Source: Hippophae tibetana
Taxonomy: Eukaryota > Streptophyta > Magnoliopsida > Rosales > Elaeagnaceae
Assembly: GCA_037013495.1 (NCBI GenBank)
Contig: CM072803.1
Coordinates: forward strand, 16,141,501-16,205,500
DNA: 64,000 nt
Reading direction: 5' to 3'
Under the pieces are notes generated by a model that was not told where the DNA came from, searched no databases, and worked only from the letters and a program-made list of their open reading frames with translations. Made by a program: the position numbers and the translations under genes. Shown piece by piece: positions 39,386 through 50,663 of this stretch. Numbering within the stretch: the first letter of the stretch is position 1; each line of letters opens with the position of its first letter.

Positions 39386-39392
39386 CTTTATA
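39386..39392 (-). promoter_or_regulatory. TATA-like box for the KINB3 leader
   Basis: TATAAAG on the minus strand, about 30 bp upstream of the point where the leader-like sequence begins. Confidence 0.3.
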
Positions 39393-39399
39393 TTTAAAT

Positions 39400-41760
39400 G
39401 TACTTTAAATTTATCATTTATTTTATTTAATATTAAATTTTATTCAATTAAATTTTATTTAATATTATTATGATAATTTTTTATTTTTATAAATTTTATA
39501 AGTATTGTTTTTCAATAAAAATAAAAATATATAAAAAATCTTAGGTAAAATATTCATGTTTTAATTTTAAAAGAGAAAATTATCTATAACATCATTTATT
39601 TATTATAAAAAATTTATTTAAGTTTTGTATTTATTTTTTATAATATTTTATTTCTATCGTTAAATAAAAGTACAAGGACACAAGTAATTTTTTTAATATT
39701 TTTAATTACAAATTGGTATAATTTAAATAAATTATAACTGAAAAAAAAAATAAAAAAAAATAAAAAAAATAAATTAAAACATAAAAAAAATATTTGTCAT
39801 TGTCTAGTTACTTTTTCATAAACAATGACTAAACTGTTATAAATATAAAATATTTACAATTATATAAAAATCCCACACAATTGTAAAAAAGGTCACTTAA
39901 TTTGTGAGACGGATCAACCTCCAAATCTAATAACTTTTTATATGGATAGTAACGGTGTCCCTATGTCACACTTACTATAATAACGTGTGTCCCTCATATC
40001 ATACTTACTATAATGATGTGTGAAAGTAATTATTCTATTCTCATATCTATTTTGATATATTTTATCATAATATTTACACTTTTTTTGTGGAATATTATGA
40101 GAAGTCAAAAGAAAAGTCTCAAAATGTATCCATATTTATAATCTTTTTTTTATTATCTTTTAATTCTTTGGATTTGGAAGAATATTAATGATTATTTCGT
40201 CTCCTTCTGTTATGTTTTTTATTATATTAGTTATTTCATTTCCTTCCAATTTTAGATTACTTCTTTGACTTAAATTCAACTATATTTTTAAGTTAATAAC
40301 TAAAAATTAAAACAATAAATTAACCAAAAATTAGAACACATATAGATTTATCAAGTATAATAGGGAAATTTTGTTTAAGTGCAAAATAACTTACTTTCTC
40401 TTGAAAAAATACATATTTAATAATACTAGCTTACAAGTTATTAATATAATATAATATAATAGTTATTAATATATTTCATTTTTAAACCATATGTATGTTG
40501 TTTTACACTATTTCTTTCATTTTTGAAATTTTATTTGTATTTGAATTTGTTAATATGAACATAAAAAATAAACAAGTTATTACTTTTTAGAACCTATATA
40601 AATTTTTACATAATGACTTTCTGCTTTTATTTTGAAAGAAAATATATTCCTTATAAGAATTACAATATGATATGAAAATAAATGAGTTTTTTTAATTTAA
40701 GGTATAAGTTGTAACGTATTATGATTTTTATTTTTAAAATTTTATTTTAAGTTAACGGACTCGCTCGTACCTAGTTTAATTTTTTAAAATTATTTAAATT
40801 AATATAAATTTCACTTAAACTTAATTTAATTCGTATTATTTAAGTTATACTATTCCAGTTTCAATTGGATTAATCTAGTTATAATAAAAATTGGGTAGAA
40901 ATCTTATCAAATATAGTAACTTTTAATAAAATTACATATTAGTACTCAAATTCACACAAACTCGATTAGATCAGCTCAGCCTACGTTAATTACCCTTGTA
41001 ATTGCGGGAGCAATCATCACCTTTCTGTTGACGTGCGATCATCATCGATTATTTAGTGCTATCATCAACATAGGAATCGTATTTTCTCGTTGAACCATTG
41101 CTGATTGCCGAAGGAGTCTTCATCAGCCATTGCTTGCTCATAGTGTATATTCTTCAATTATCAAACAGAAGATTGATTCAAGGAGACGGCTCCTCCAAAT
41201 CTCTACACCTGTCTGCGTGGAGACTCTATCAGCGAAAACAAGTGTTCAACATCATCTCTGGTGCAATTTGGTATGCAGAAAATTATTAGTAGCTCTCTAT
41301 ATCTTTGACGTCTGCTCCTCCAAATCTCTCCAAATTGGTATCTCCTTCCCTGTTGCTGTTTTTTCTAGTTTGTATTATATTTTAAAAATTTAAAGTTATG
41401 AATCTAATTAACTTAAAAAAAATGAATAGATAATTTTTAAATTAAATATAGTTAAAAATTCACAAGTTGATGTAATTACAAGTAATTAATATAAAGTGAA
41501 AATAAAGAAGAACTTAACACACGATATTTTAATTGAAAACAACCTATATTACAATAATGATCTAAGAGTAAAACTAACGAATTACGGAATCATCTAACTA
41601 TTAATTAAAAAAATTAATTCGATTATAAAACCATATCTACATATAAGCCCCCAAAATGATCTACTTATAAGCCGTTACTTTTTTCACAATCTCTATGTTA
41701 AAAAAAAGTGAATTTTTATAAAATAATTTATGCCAATTTTTTGTCTTATCTTACATTACT
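39400..41760. other. AT-rich intergenic DNA with one GC-richer patch
   Basis: 39400-40980 is low-complexity AT sequence. At 39955-40025 a TGTCACACTTACTATAATRA phrase is nearly duplicated. The patch 40985-41365 is more GC-rich, has short open frames and contains CTCCTCCAAATCTCT twice; it could be a leftover exon or leader, but no protein family is recognised. Confidence 0.45.
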
Positions 41761-41764
41761 ATTT

Positions 41765-42418
41765 TACATCACTTAGGAGATGTATAAATAGAAAAAGATT
41801 GGCTATTGGGTTTGTGCCCCAAGGGGCACCCACTTTTGTGGAAGGGGAGAGGACTTAAGCAAATGTGATACCATGTGTGTGCGCGCCGTCGTCATCCGTC
41901 CGTCTGACCGACCGATCGTGCCGTTATTCTTCTTTACTCAGAAAATAACTATTACTTTTCCTTTCATAAAATGGTTGTTACTCTTTCCACTCAGACATGA
42001 CCGTTAGTATCATAATGGTCATACGTTTTCTCAAATCTATAAAAATAGGGCCTTAGCTCTCAGTTTCTACACAACAATTTGAAAACATCTCTTACTAAGA
42101 AAAAGTTCTCAGAAAGAAAAAAAGATTCTAAATTATTTTGAGTTTTTCGAGTAACGAAATTTTATAGGTGTTGCATTCCGATCTTCATCAGTGCAGTGAA
42201 GTTCCAAGACAGACAATAAAGATTCTGGACTGTTTTATCCTAGGGACGATGAGTATGTATTTTCTTGCACAATTATGGGCAAAGCCGCAAAACGTCTTAA
42301 AGAGAGCCGCTTAGTCTACGACTCAACCCAAGCAGTTCATTTCAGGTTATCGGTAATATTATTCTTACATTGTTTTCAAGTCCTTGAATCAACAATTTTA
42401 AGACGATTTTTTATATGT
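41765..42418 (+). repeat. Probable 5' LTR and leader of a Copia fragment
   Basis: It lies directly upstream of a Copia gag start. It contains a palindromic GTGCCCCAAGGGGCAC at about 41813, a TATA box (CTATAAAAATAG at about 42040) about 60 bp before a TTTCTACACAACAATT start-like region, and a long A-rich leader. No primer site was recognised and no second LTR was found, so the limits are approximate. Confidence 0.4.
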
Positions 42419-42419
42419 C

Positions 42420-42596
42420 ATGTCTACTAAAATGTTAACTGTTGATCTCAACAAATCATTCTGTTTTGAAGGACTACACTTTAAAAGATGGAGACAAAAA
42501 AAATTATTTTTCTTAACCCTGAAAATGGTAGCTTCTGCTATTGCCACTGAAAAACCAACACTGTCTAATCCTCCTACTAAAACTACAACTATCTAA
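42420..42596 (+). pseudogene. Copia gag N-terminal fragment (plus strand)
   Basis: 58 codons from ATG to stop. FEGLHFKRWRQKKLFFLTL near the N-terminus is the F-x-G-x-x-F-K-R-W-R-Q-K-M pattern of one clade of plant Copia gag. The reading ends at a junction with an oppositely oriented Copia fragment. Confidence 0.7.
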
Positions 42597-42866
42597 ATGA
42601 ATATAATCAATAGTGCCTTTCATTTTATGGATGGTTGTCTTGAACTTGACCCTACGATGTTTTCCATAGACGCAGTACTCACAGATATCAAGCTTCCCAG
42701 TTTTTTGACCATCAAGCAAATCTCATTTGCTCAAAATAGACATCTTTGTCTCACTCATATACCCAAACTGCATATGCCATAATCGAGTAGTATTACAATC
42801 TTAATATAATGAAAACAAAATTGAGACACTACAAATAATAGTGCTACCCTGAAGCACATAGAGGTC
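42591..42866 (-). pseudogene. Copia pre-integrase/integrase fragment (element 2, distal part)
   Basis: On the minus strand: YVLQGST near 42840, then the H-x-R-L-G-H region decayed, then ICEYCVYGKHRRVKF (zinc-binding part) and TIDYIHLD, the start of the integrase core. It ends abruptly at the junction with the plus-strand gag fragment. Its upstream continuation lies at 49394-50400, beyond an inserted element. Confidence 0.75.
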
Positions 42867-44136
42867 TGATCAGTGCTCAAAAAGTACTAAAATTATCATG
42901 ATTTTATGCACGTTAATTGATTAAAAATATATATTTATATGATTTTATCATATATTTATATAAATCTGTCTTTTCGGAATCACGGGTATTTTTATTATTT
43001 TTTTGGTATTTTTGCTTAAAAAAGTAACTTAAAGACTGAAAGAAAAATACCGGAGGCAATACATCACAAATATATCCATAAATTAAATGAAAAAAGTCAA
43101 AAAAGATGGAAAAATTAGACAAAATGGGTCAAAAAGGTAAAAAATGTCAAAGAGGAGGAAATCGCGCACGTAGATTTTCCAGCAACAAGAATAACATCAA
43201 AGTACCGTCTGGATTTTATTTTCTTTACAGTTATTTTTTATGCTTTATTCGTACATGCTATATTTAATTTGTCTGTGTTTAAATTTAACTTTGATGACTG
43301 TTTGTAAACATGATATAATAATAACGTTGTTATGCTTGCGAAATATTAAATAGGTAAAAATCTCTAAAATGAATTGATTTTTTTTATTCAAGATTTTATA
43401 TTAAGAATGTTAGAGAAAAATATATTATTTTTCATTACAAACTTAAATCTGAAAATTAGATTTTAAGGTTTAGTTATCCGGTCTGATTTAGAATAGTGCT
43501 CTTTTATTTGTTGATATGATCGCCCGGTAGTTAGAGTGAAGCTACATTTCAAAAGTTTTTATAAGAATTATTATCTGAAAATGTATTGACAACATGTTTT
43601 GAGTAATTATTTTAAAACTTAAAAGTTAGTACTCGGATAAGTAAATTCTTAGGTTTAATTTGGACACCTTGAATAAAGTTTAAACTGTCTAAACCCACCA
43701 AAGGTGGGATTTAAATGGTTTATTTTTAATCTCTTAGAAAAAAGAATTAATTTAATTAACCAAATTAGTTATCAACTCCAACCATAGGTGTTAATTGATT
43801 TGTTTAGTAAACAAATGATATCTAACCCCACCAAATGTGGTATTCATATAAAAAAAAGAGAATCAATAAATATCAATTTATATATTTAATAACCTAAATA
43901 ATATAAGCAAACATAATTACTTAGTTATTACATCTATAAATACTCCACGATGTTTATGATTTAATTTTATTTTTAAAAATTTGAATAATAAATTAAAAAT
44001 CACATATATTCCTTACTTAGATCAACCTTGCGAGTATACTTATCATTTCTTACGAAATAATTCGTGTACTTGCGAGAGTTTTATAAATATAAAACCAAAG
44101 TATTGGCAGGATCAGCGATGCGGGTTCTACTCATCA
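42867..44136 (+). repeat. 5' LTR of the LARD, shortened
   Basis: About 1270 bp. Relative to the 3' LTR it lacks about 430 bp near 43163 (the GC-rich part and the TATA region) and about 100 bp near 43950. Confidence 0.82.
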
Positions 44137-44142
44137 AGTTTT

Positions 44143-44160
44143 TGACACCGTTGCTGGGGA
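44143..44160 (+). other. Primer binding site of the LARD
   Basis: TGACACCGTTGCTGGGGA, three differences from the Athila/Tat consensus, six bases after the LTR end. Confidence 0.72.
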
Positions 44161-44530
44161 AGAAATAGCGTTTTTAAATTATTCATCAAAATTTTAAAAA
44201 AACTTTTTGTGTTTTAAATAATTGTGATTTTTTTTATTTTAATTTAAAAAAAACATAAACACATAGTTAATAAAAAAAATTGTTGTTCGTGAATAGTACA
44301 AAAACAAAAATTAAAATAATTTTTTTTTTCTCATTTAAAAAAACAAAAAAATAAATAAACTTACCGTTCAAAAATAGTAAAAAACAAAAAACAAAATTTC
44401 AAATTTCATAATAAATAAAAAAATTAAAATTTTAAATTTCATAAAAAAAAGTTATAGCGTGAATAGTAAAATAATTTTGAATTTTGAAATTTGAAGTAAA
44501 AAAAACTTAAATAAATTTTAAATAAAATAA

Positions 44531-44548
44531 TAATAATAATAATAATAA
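44531..44548. repeat. (TAA)n microsatellite
   Basis: Six TAA units immediately before the octamer array. Confidence 0.9.
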
Positions 44549-44554
44549 ATAAAA

Positions 44555-44874
44555 TCAAAAAATCAAAAAATCAAAAAATCAAAAAATCAAAAAATCAAAA
44601 AATCAAAAAATCAAAAAATCAAAAAATCAAAAAATCAAAAAATCAAAAAATCAAAAAATCAAAAAATCAAAAAATCAAAAAATCAAAAAATCAAAAAATC
44701 AAAAAATCAAAAAATCAAAAAATCAAAAAATCAAAAAATCAAAAAATCAAAAAATCAAAAAATCAAAAAATCAAAAAATCAAAAAATCAAAAAATCAAAA
44801 AATCAAAAAATCAAAAAATCAAAAAATCAAAAAATCAAAAAATCAAAAAATCAAAAAATCAAAAAATCAAAAAA
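44555..44874. repeat. Perfect octamer array (TCAAAAAA)40
   Basis: TC recurs every 8 bp from 44555 to 44867 without exception, giving 40 units of TCAAAAAA and about 320 bp. It lies in the LARD interior. Confidence 0.96.
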
Positions 44875-45650
44875 TTTATTTTTAATTTAATATTTTTCCT
44901 TTTATTTTTTATTTTATTTTTGGCTTAATTTTTAATTTAATTTTTTTCCTTTAATTATTTTTTATCTTAATTTTTTTTAACTTAATTAACTTAGTTTTTT
45001 ACTAATTAAATTTTCGTTTAATGTAATTAACTTAGTTTTTTTTACTAACTTAGATTTTCATTAACTTAAATAACCTACATTTTTATTAACTTAATTAACT
45101 TAAATTTTTACTTAATTTAATTTAATTAACTTAATTTTAATAGTATGAAAAATAAAGATCTAAGAGAGTTATGTCTAGGAGACTAGTTCTTGGAAGCTTT
45201 TGTGCCACTAGTCTTTCATAGGAACGTTGTTTTGTCTAGGATGATGGTTTTTAAGTAGCATTTGCACCACCATTCTTTCCTGGGAGCACTCTTAATTAAT
45301 ACTGATTATGTTATTTTAACTTAAAAAAAATAAAAAACAAATTTCTGAAACTATTTCCAAAATTGTCAAGTTTTAATTACAATCTAAGGAGTTAGTTGTT
45401 TTGTTTGATCTAGGTACAATTGTGTTTTGATGCTTTAATTATTTGATTTGCACCTAGATGTGGGTTATCTAAAACCCTCAAACATGCCCATAGTTTTAAG
45501 TACAAAAAAATTTGAAAATCAATAGGACATGACTAAAAAATTATAGGTAGATAACTTTGTCTTACCTGTAGGTTTGATTGACTCAATGATGTGGGGACAT
45601 TGAGTTTACTGAAAAAGAAATCCTCAAGTTACGTCTTGCTAAGACGTTAA

Positions 45651-45676
45651 ACTAAGCGCTAGATGGGAGGCAACCC
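45651..45676 (+). other. Conserved hairpin-capable motif of Athila/Tat-type elements
   Basis: ACTAAGCGCT followed by AGATGGGAGGCAACCCA. TGGG and CCCA can pair around AGGCAA. The GCGCT...TGGGAGGCAACCCA pattern is recalled from plant Athila/Tat elements. Its role is not known to me. Confidence 0.6.
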
Positions 45677-47605
45677 ATCATTTTAGGTAATTTTATTTAT
45701 TTAATTTCTATTGTTTATTTTAGTTTAATTACATGTAAATAATTTTTAAATTGTTAAAACTAAAAATATTTATTGAGATGTTAGAAGTTCACAACAATCT
45801 GTATGTGTGCACTTTAATGAACATGATGGATGCATCTGCATTTCTCAATCACTACTTGCAACATTCTCAAGAAATAGGTAATATTTCTTCTATTTTCTCT
45901 TTATCTTTAATTTACAGTTGTTACATTGAGGACAATGTAAGTTCTAGGTTGTGGTGGTGAAAAGTTACCATTCTTAATTTTTAAAAAAAGATTTAACAAT
46001 TTAAAAAAAAAATTATGTTCACATTTTTCATTTTTATTGTGTTGGGTTTTATTTTCTTTGTGTGATTTAGTAATTTTTGGAATTGTTAAAACTAACCAAA
46101 AAATATTTCTCACAAAAATTTATCATTTCTTTAAATCAAATTTAAGTAAATAGTTAAGTATTTTGTAAATTTAGATTAATTTTTGAAAACATATCATGAA
46201 ATATTTTGTAATTGTTTTTGGTAATTAGTTAGTTTTTGGCATAACTAGTATTTCTTGATAAGATGTGGAAATTATATTAAACCCAAAATCGGTGTTTATG
46301 AATTTTTTTTAGTGGAGACTATCTTTGTGAGATATAATTTGAGCCTAATTTCCTTTATTTAGAGTGAAATATATATTTTTTCTACTCCAAACACATTTCT
46401 TATTTCTTCAAATTTTTAGATGATCTCTATAAGTATTAGCGTTGAATGTATGAATTTTTTCTCTCATCTTAATAGAGTGTCGTATATTTTTTTTTATTAT
46501 TTTTACTTAGATTAAATGATTTAAGTTGAAATTGATATTATATGCTTTTATCTCATTTATGCATGACTGTTACAAAAAAAAGACATATTTGGGGTTACCT
46601 AAACCAAAATCAAACAAAAAGTCACAAAATTAACCATTCACCAAAATCCTAAAAAAATGTACAATTTGTACATGGGTTAACTCTCTAAAAAATATATATA
46701 TTGAAAAATATCTTAAAAAAATAGAGAGATAAATAATATATAGTATAATCTACATACTATGACCCACATTGCCTACAAAGTTATGAGTAAAGGCTAATTA
46801 CAAAAGAAAGATATAAGAAGTAATTCCCTAAAAAGTCATTGCATTTCTTTATTTGTAAAAGGCATATATCTTGAAATTTTTTCTTAATGAGTTTGATTTA
46901 TGCATAAAAATAATTTTTATACATGATATATTTATAATTTATACATTCAATTCCTTTCATGAGATCAAACGACAAAATAACACTTTAAGGCTTTATTCTT
47001 TATACATATGCAAACATATTAGTTCATTTCTACACATCCATTTTTTCGCATATAAATTAGTATGAGTGTTTGAATCTATATAATTCAGTGTTTTGAGAGT
47101 ATTGACTAGTGAGGAATAGAGTCGAAGCGAATTCGGATTCCAGACACTGAAATTGGGTGAAATTAAATTGATACACTTTTTATATGAAATATGAAAATGA
47201 TTTTCGATTAATTATTATAATAAATCATGATTGTTTAAGAAGATTAAAATAACTTATGCTTGAGATTTTAATTATGATCTTAAAGGAGATAAAAAAGTAT
47301 AAGACATTTTTGTGTTATGTTGTTTTCTTTTATTGCTAAAAGTTAATTTTTGATTTTGTTGTAATTTTAGTTTTTAAGTTGTTATTTTTATTATTTCTTA
47401 CATTTAGTTCAATGTTTGTGGGTATCATTACTGAAAACCCTCACGAGACTTAAACTCGTTCACTAGGGTAACCTAGGGATTTAAAGACTTGTTGCATAGG
47501 CTAAATGCAATCGTGTCAATCTACGAAAGTGATTTAGGATAGTTTAATTTTTAGTTTTTATCGCTTCTCTTCCTAAGGGAGTAGCAAGAAGCTGGTTGCG
47601 GGTTG

Positions 47606-49393
47606 TGATTAGTGCTCAAAAAGTACTAAAATTACCATGATTTTATGCACGTTAATTGATTAAAAATATATATATTTATATGATTTTATCATATATTTAT
47701 ATAAATCTATCTTTTCGGAATCACAAGTATTTTTATTATTTTTTAGGTATTTTCGCTTAAAAAAGTAACTTAAATACTGAAAGAAATACCGGAGGTAATA
47801 CATCACAAATATATTCATAAATTAAATGAGAAAAAGTCAAAAAAGATGGAAAAATTGGACAAAATAGGTCAAAAAGGTCAAAAATGAGAAAATCGCACAC
47901 GCAACCACCGAGCCGCACCGAGTAATGCGTGCGCCGTGCTAGCACAATGCCCAGTCCACGCGCGCAATATGCCCAGTCCACGTGCACCTGCTCTCCATTC
48001 TGTGTGCGCCCATCTGTGCGTTTCGTCGCGCCCACACCATCATGACGTCAATAGTATGATGTCATCATTCACTACTCTACATTTTCTCCATTTTTAATCA
48101 TTTTTTCACCCAATTTTTCTTCCCCTCCTCACCTATAAATACCCTCATTCTCTTCACTTCAAATCACACCTCAAAAACATCTTTTCTTCTTTTTCTTTCT
48201 CTCCATATCTTAGTTTTTCTAGTTTTTCTTAGTTTTAGAGTTCTTTTTTTTGTGAAGAACTAATTATGTTTTTGTAATTTATTTTCTTTTTTATTCAATA
48301 AATGGAAGTGGAAATTATGTTTGCAGGTTTTCCAGCAACAATAATAACATCAAAGTACTGTATGGATTTTATTTTCTTTACAGTTATTTTTTATGCTTTA
48401 TTCTTACATGCTATATTTAATTTGTATGTGTTTAAATTTGACTTTGATGACTGTTTGTAAACATGATATAATAATAACCTTGTTATGCTTGTGAAATATT
48501 AAATAGGTAAAAATCTCTAAAATGAATTGATTTTGTTTTTATTCAAGATTTTATATTAAGAATGTTAGAGAGAAATATATTATTTTTCATTACAAACTTA
48601 AATATGAAAATTAGATTTTAAGGTTTAGTTATCCAGTCTGATTTAGAGTAGTGCTCTTTTATTTGTTGGTATAATCGTCCAATAGTTAGAATGAAGCTCT
48701 ATTTCAAAAGTTTTTATAAGAATTATTATCTGAAAATGTATTGATAACATGTTTTCAATAGTGGTTTTAAAACTTGAAAGTTAGTACTCGGATAACTAAA
48801 TTCTTAGTTTTAATTTGGACACCTTGAATAAAGTTTAAACTGTCTAACCCCACCAAAGGTGGCATTTAAATGGTTCATTTTCAATCTCTTAGAAAAAAGG
48901 AATTAATTTAATTAACCAAATTAGTTATCAACCCCACCCATAGGTGTTAATTGATTTGTTTAGTTAACAAAGAATATCTAACCCCAGAAAATGTGGTATT
49001 CATATAAAAAAAGAGAATCAATAAATATCAATTTATATCTTTAATAACCTAAATAATATGAGTAAGCATAATTACTTAGTTATTATATCCATAAATACTC
49101 CACTATTATAAATGATAAAATTTGCATCAATATTTATTAAATCTGTATCTATGTATATTTTTATGTTATTAGATTAGAAACACAAAAACCCAAATATTGT
49201 GACATGATGTTTAGGATTTAATTTCGTTTTTAAAAATTTGAATAATAAATTAAAAACCACATATATTCCTTCCTTAGATCGACCTTGGTAGTATACTTAT
49301 CATTTTCTACGAAATGATTCGTGCACTTGCGAGAGTTTTATAAATATAAAACCAAAGTATTGGCAGGATCGACGATGTCGATTCTACTCATCA
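47606..49393 (+). repeat. 3' LTR of the LARD, full length
   Basis: About 1788 bp. It retains a GC-rich segment (47890-48050), a TATA box at 48134 and an inserted or retained block at about 49105-49205, all absent from the 5' LTR. Confidence 0.82.
48043..48141 (+). promoter_or_regulatory. Promoter of the LARD 3' LTR
   Basis: TGACGTCA (48043-48050) and TGATGTCA (48057-48064), starts 14 bp apart, resemble the paired TGACG sites of as-1-type elements bound by TGA bZIP factors. TATAAATA lies at 48134-48141. The order and spacing fit a plant promoter. Confidence 0.5.
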
Positions 49394-50400
49394 AGGCCAC
49401 ACAATAATTGCCCTTTAATAACAACGAGAGCACCCTTACTAACTCTTAAAACTCCATCTTAAGCTACATACTTGTAGCCTTATGAATCAAGAGTACCCAA
49501 AGATATCAAGTTCTTTTTTAAATTTGGAACAAGCCAAATATATTTTAAAATCCTAACAATACCAATATGCTTCTTAATTCGGACAGTACTAATACCAACA
49601 ACCTTACATGACACATTGTTTCCAATTAAGACAACACCTCATCAATAGACTGATAAGAGGCAAACCAGTCCCTACTGGGACACATATAGTAAGTGCAACC
49701 AGAATCAAGAATCCAAACATCTCTAGAAGAACCAATAGATACTGATAAAACATTCTCACCATCGGAATCAGAACTATTTGCAACACTAGCAACATTATTA
49801 GTACCAGAAGACATTGTGGCAAATTTTTCATTACCTTTTAGTTTCGGATAATTTACTTTCAAGTGACCTTCCTAACGACAATAGTTACATTTATCTTTTC
49901 TTTTTCTAAATTTGGATATAGGCTTACCTTTGCTTGTGCCTTTTTCTTGATTTCTACCTATGATAAATAAACCACTGCTATTATCATTGTTTCTAATAGA
50001 CACCCTTTTATTCAATTCTCTAGAATTCAAAGCTGCTTTGACATCTTTCAAAGAAATAGTGTCTTGCTCATATAACATGGTATCAACAAAATGTTCAAAT
50101 GAATGAGGTAAAGAACATAATAAAACTAAAGTCTGATCTTCATCATCAATCTTGATACCACTATTTTTTAGATCACGAATAATTTTAGTAAATTCGTCAA
50201 GGTGATCATTTAAATGTGTATCTTCTAATATTTTGAATGTATACAAACGTTGCTTTTAAATATAACCAACTTGTCAAAGAATTGGTCATATACAAATTCT
50301 TCAATTTAAACCATAACCCATAAAGATATTCCTCATCACCAACCTCGCATAGTACCTCATCAGACAAGGATAACTGAATTAAACTGAGAGCATTTTCCAT
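49394..50400 (-). pseudogene. Copia gag-protease fragment (element 2, proximal part)
   Basis: Read on the minus strand from 50400: gag without its first about 60 residues (SLSDEVLCEV, YGLWFKLKNLYMT), then HLDEFTKIIRDLKNSG and LLCSLPHSFEHFVDTMLY. A knuckle of which CNYC remains ends at a stop at 49872. Then the protease region follows with VWILDSGCTYYMCPSRDWF (D-S-G triad) at about 49700. The reading runs to 49394, where the LARD is inserted, and resumes at 42866. This is a Tnt1-like type of Copia. Frameshifts are present. Confidence 0.82.
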
Positions 50401-50404
50401 AATG

Positions 50405-50663
50405 ATTTAGGTGGTTCAACTTTTCAAATTTTCAATGTGAAAAGTCTACTCCACTCACGATGACACACCGAAGAAAATCCAATAATAATAAGATAAAGAT
50501 ACAAACACCAATATTCAGAGAGCTTCACAAAATATACCAAAATTCAAAATATACCTATAAAATAATTCCCTCTAATTTGCTGGTAATATATATAGCAAGA
50601 TAAATTAATAAACTTACTATTTAATCAAATATTAACATAAAAATGAGAAAAAAATCCAACAAC
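50405..50663 (-). repeat. Probable 5' LTR remnant of Copia element 2
   Basis: On the minus strand the segment starts TGTTGTTGGATTTTTT and ends in GTTGAACCACCTAAATC, an ending I associate with Tnt1-like Copia LTRs and leaders. It directly precedes the gag fragment, so the primer site and the gag N-terminus are deleted. No partner LTR is present. Confidence 0.4.

Larger units (their letters stand above)
44161..47605 (+). other. ORF-less interior of the LARD
   Basis: A-rich and T-rich blocks, the perfect octamer array (44555-44874), a block rich in AACTTAATTAACTTA words (44925-45130), a near-duplicated CTAGGA...GTTTTT/CTTGG...CACTAGTCTTTC stretch (45176-45290), and the hairpin motif at 45651. 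The last 500 bp (47080-47605) are less AT-rich. No protein-coding trace was found in either strand. Confidence 0.6.
42867..49393 (+). mobile_element. Non-coding LTR element (LARD), Athila/Tat-like Gypsy derivative
   Basis: Two direct repeats, 42867-44136 and 47606-49393, both start TGAT(C/T)AGTGCTC and end CTACTCATCA. Just inside the left one is TGACACCGTTGCTGGGGA, a variant of the TGGCGCCGTTGCCGGGGA primer site of Athila and Tat/Ogre elements. The 3.5 kb interior has no gag or pol reading. At 45651-45676 it keeps a GCGCT...TGGGAGGCAACCCA motif that I know from elements of these lineages. Flanking 5-mers AGGTC and AGGCC are a one-mismatch target duplication. The insertion splits a minus-strand Copia element. 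The orientation is given by the primer site. Confidence 0.8.

Noticed and set aside
41805-41830. GTGCCCCAAGGGGCAC palindrome as a transcription terminator or operator
   Set aside because: There is no bacterial context. It sits in a probable LTR, and a similar GGGGCAC word recurs at about 50870 without a repeat unit around it.
44531-44880. CRISPR-like array
   Set aside because: The units are 8 bp, directly adjacent and without spacers, in a plant retroelement. It is a microsatellite.
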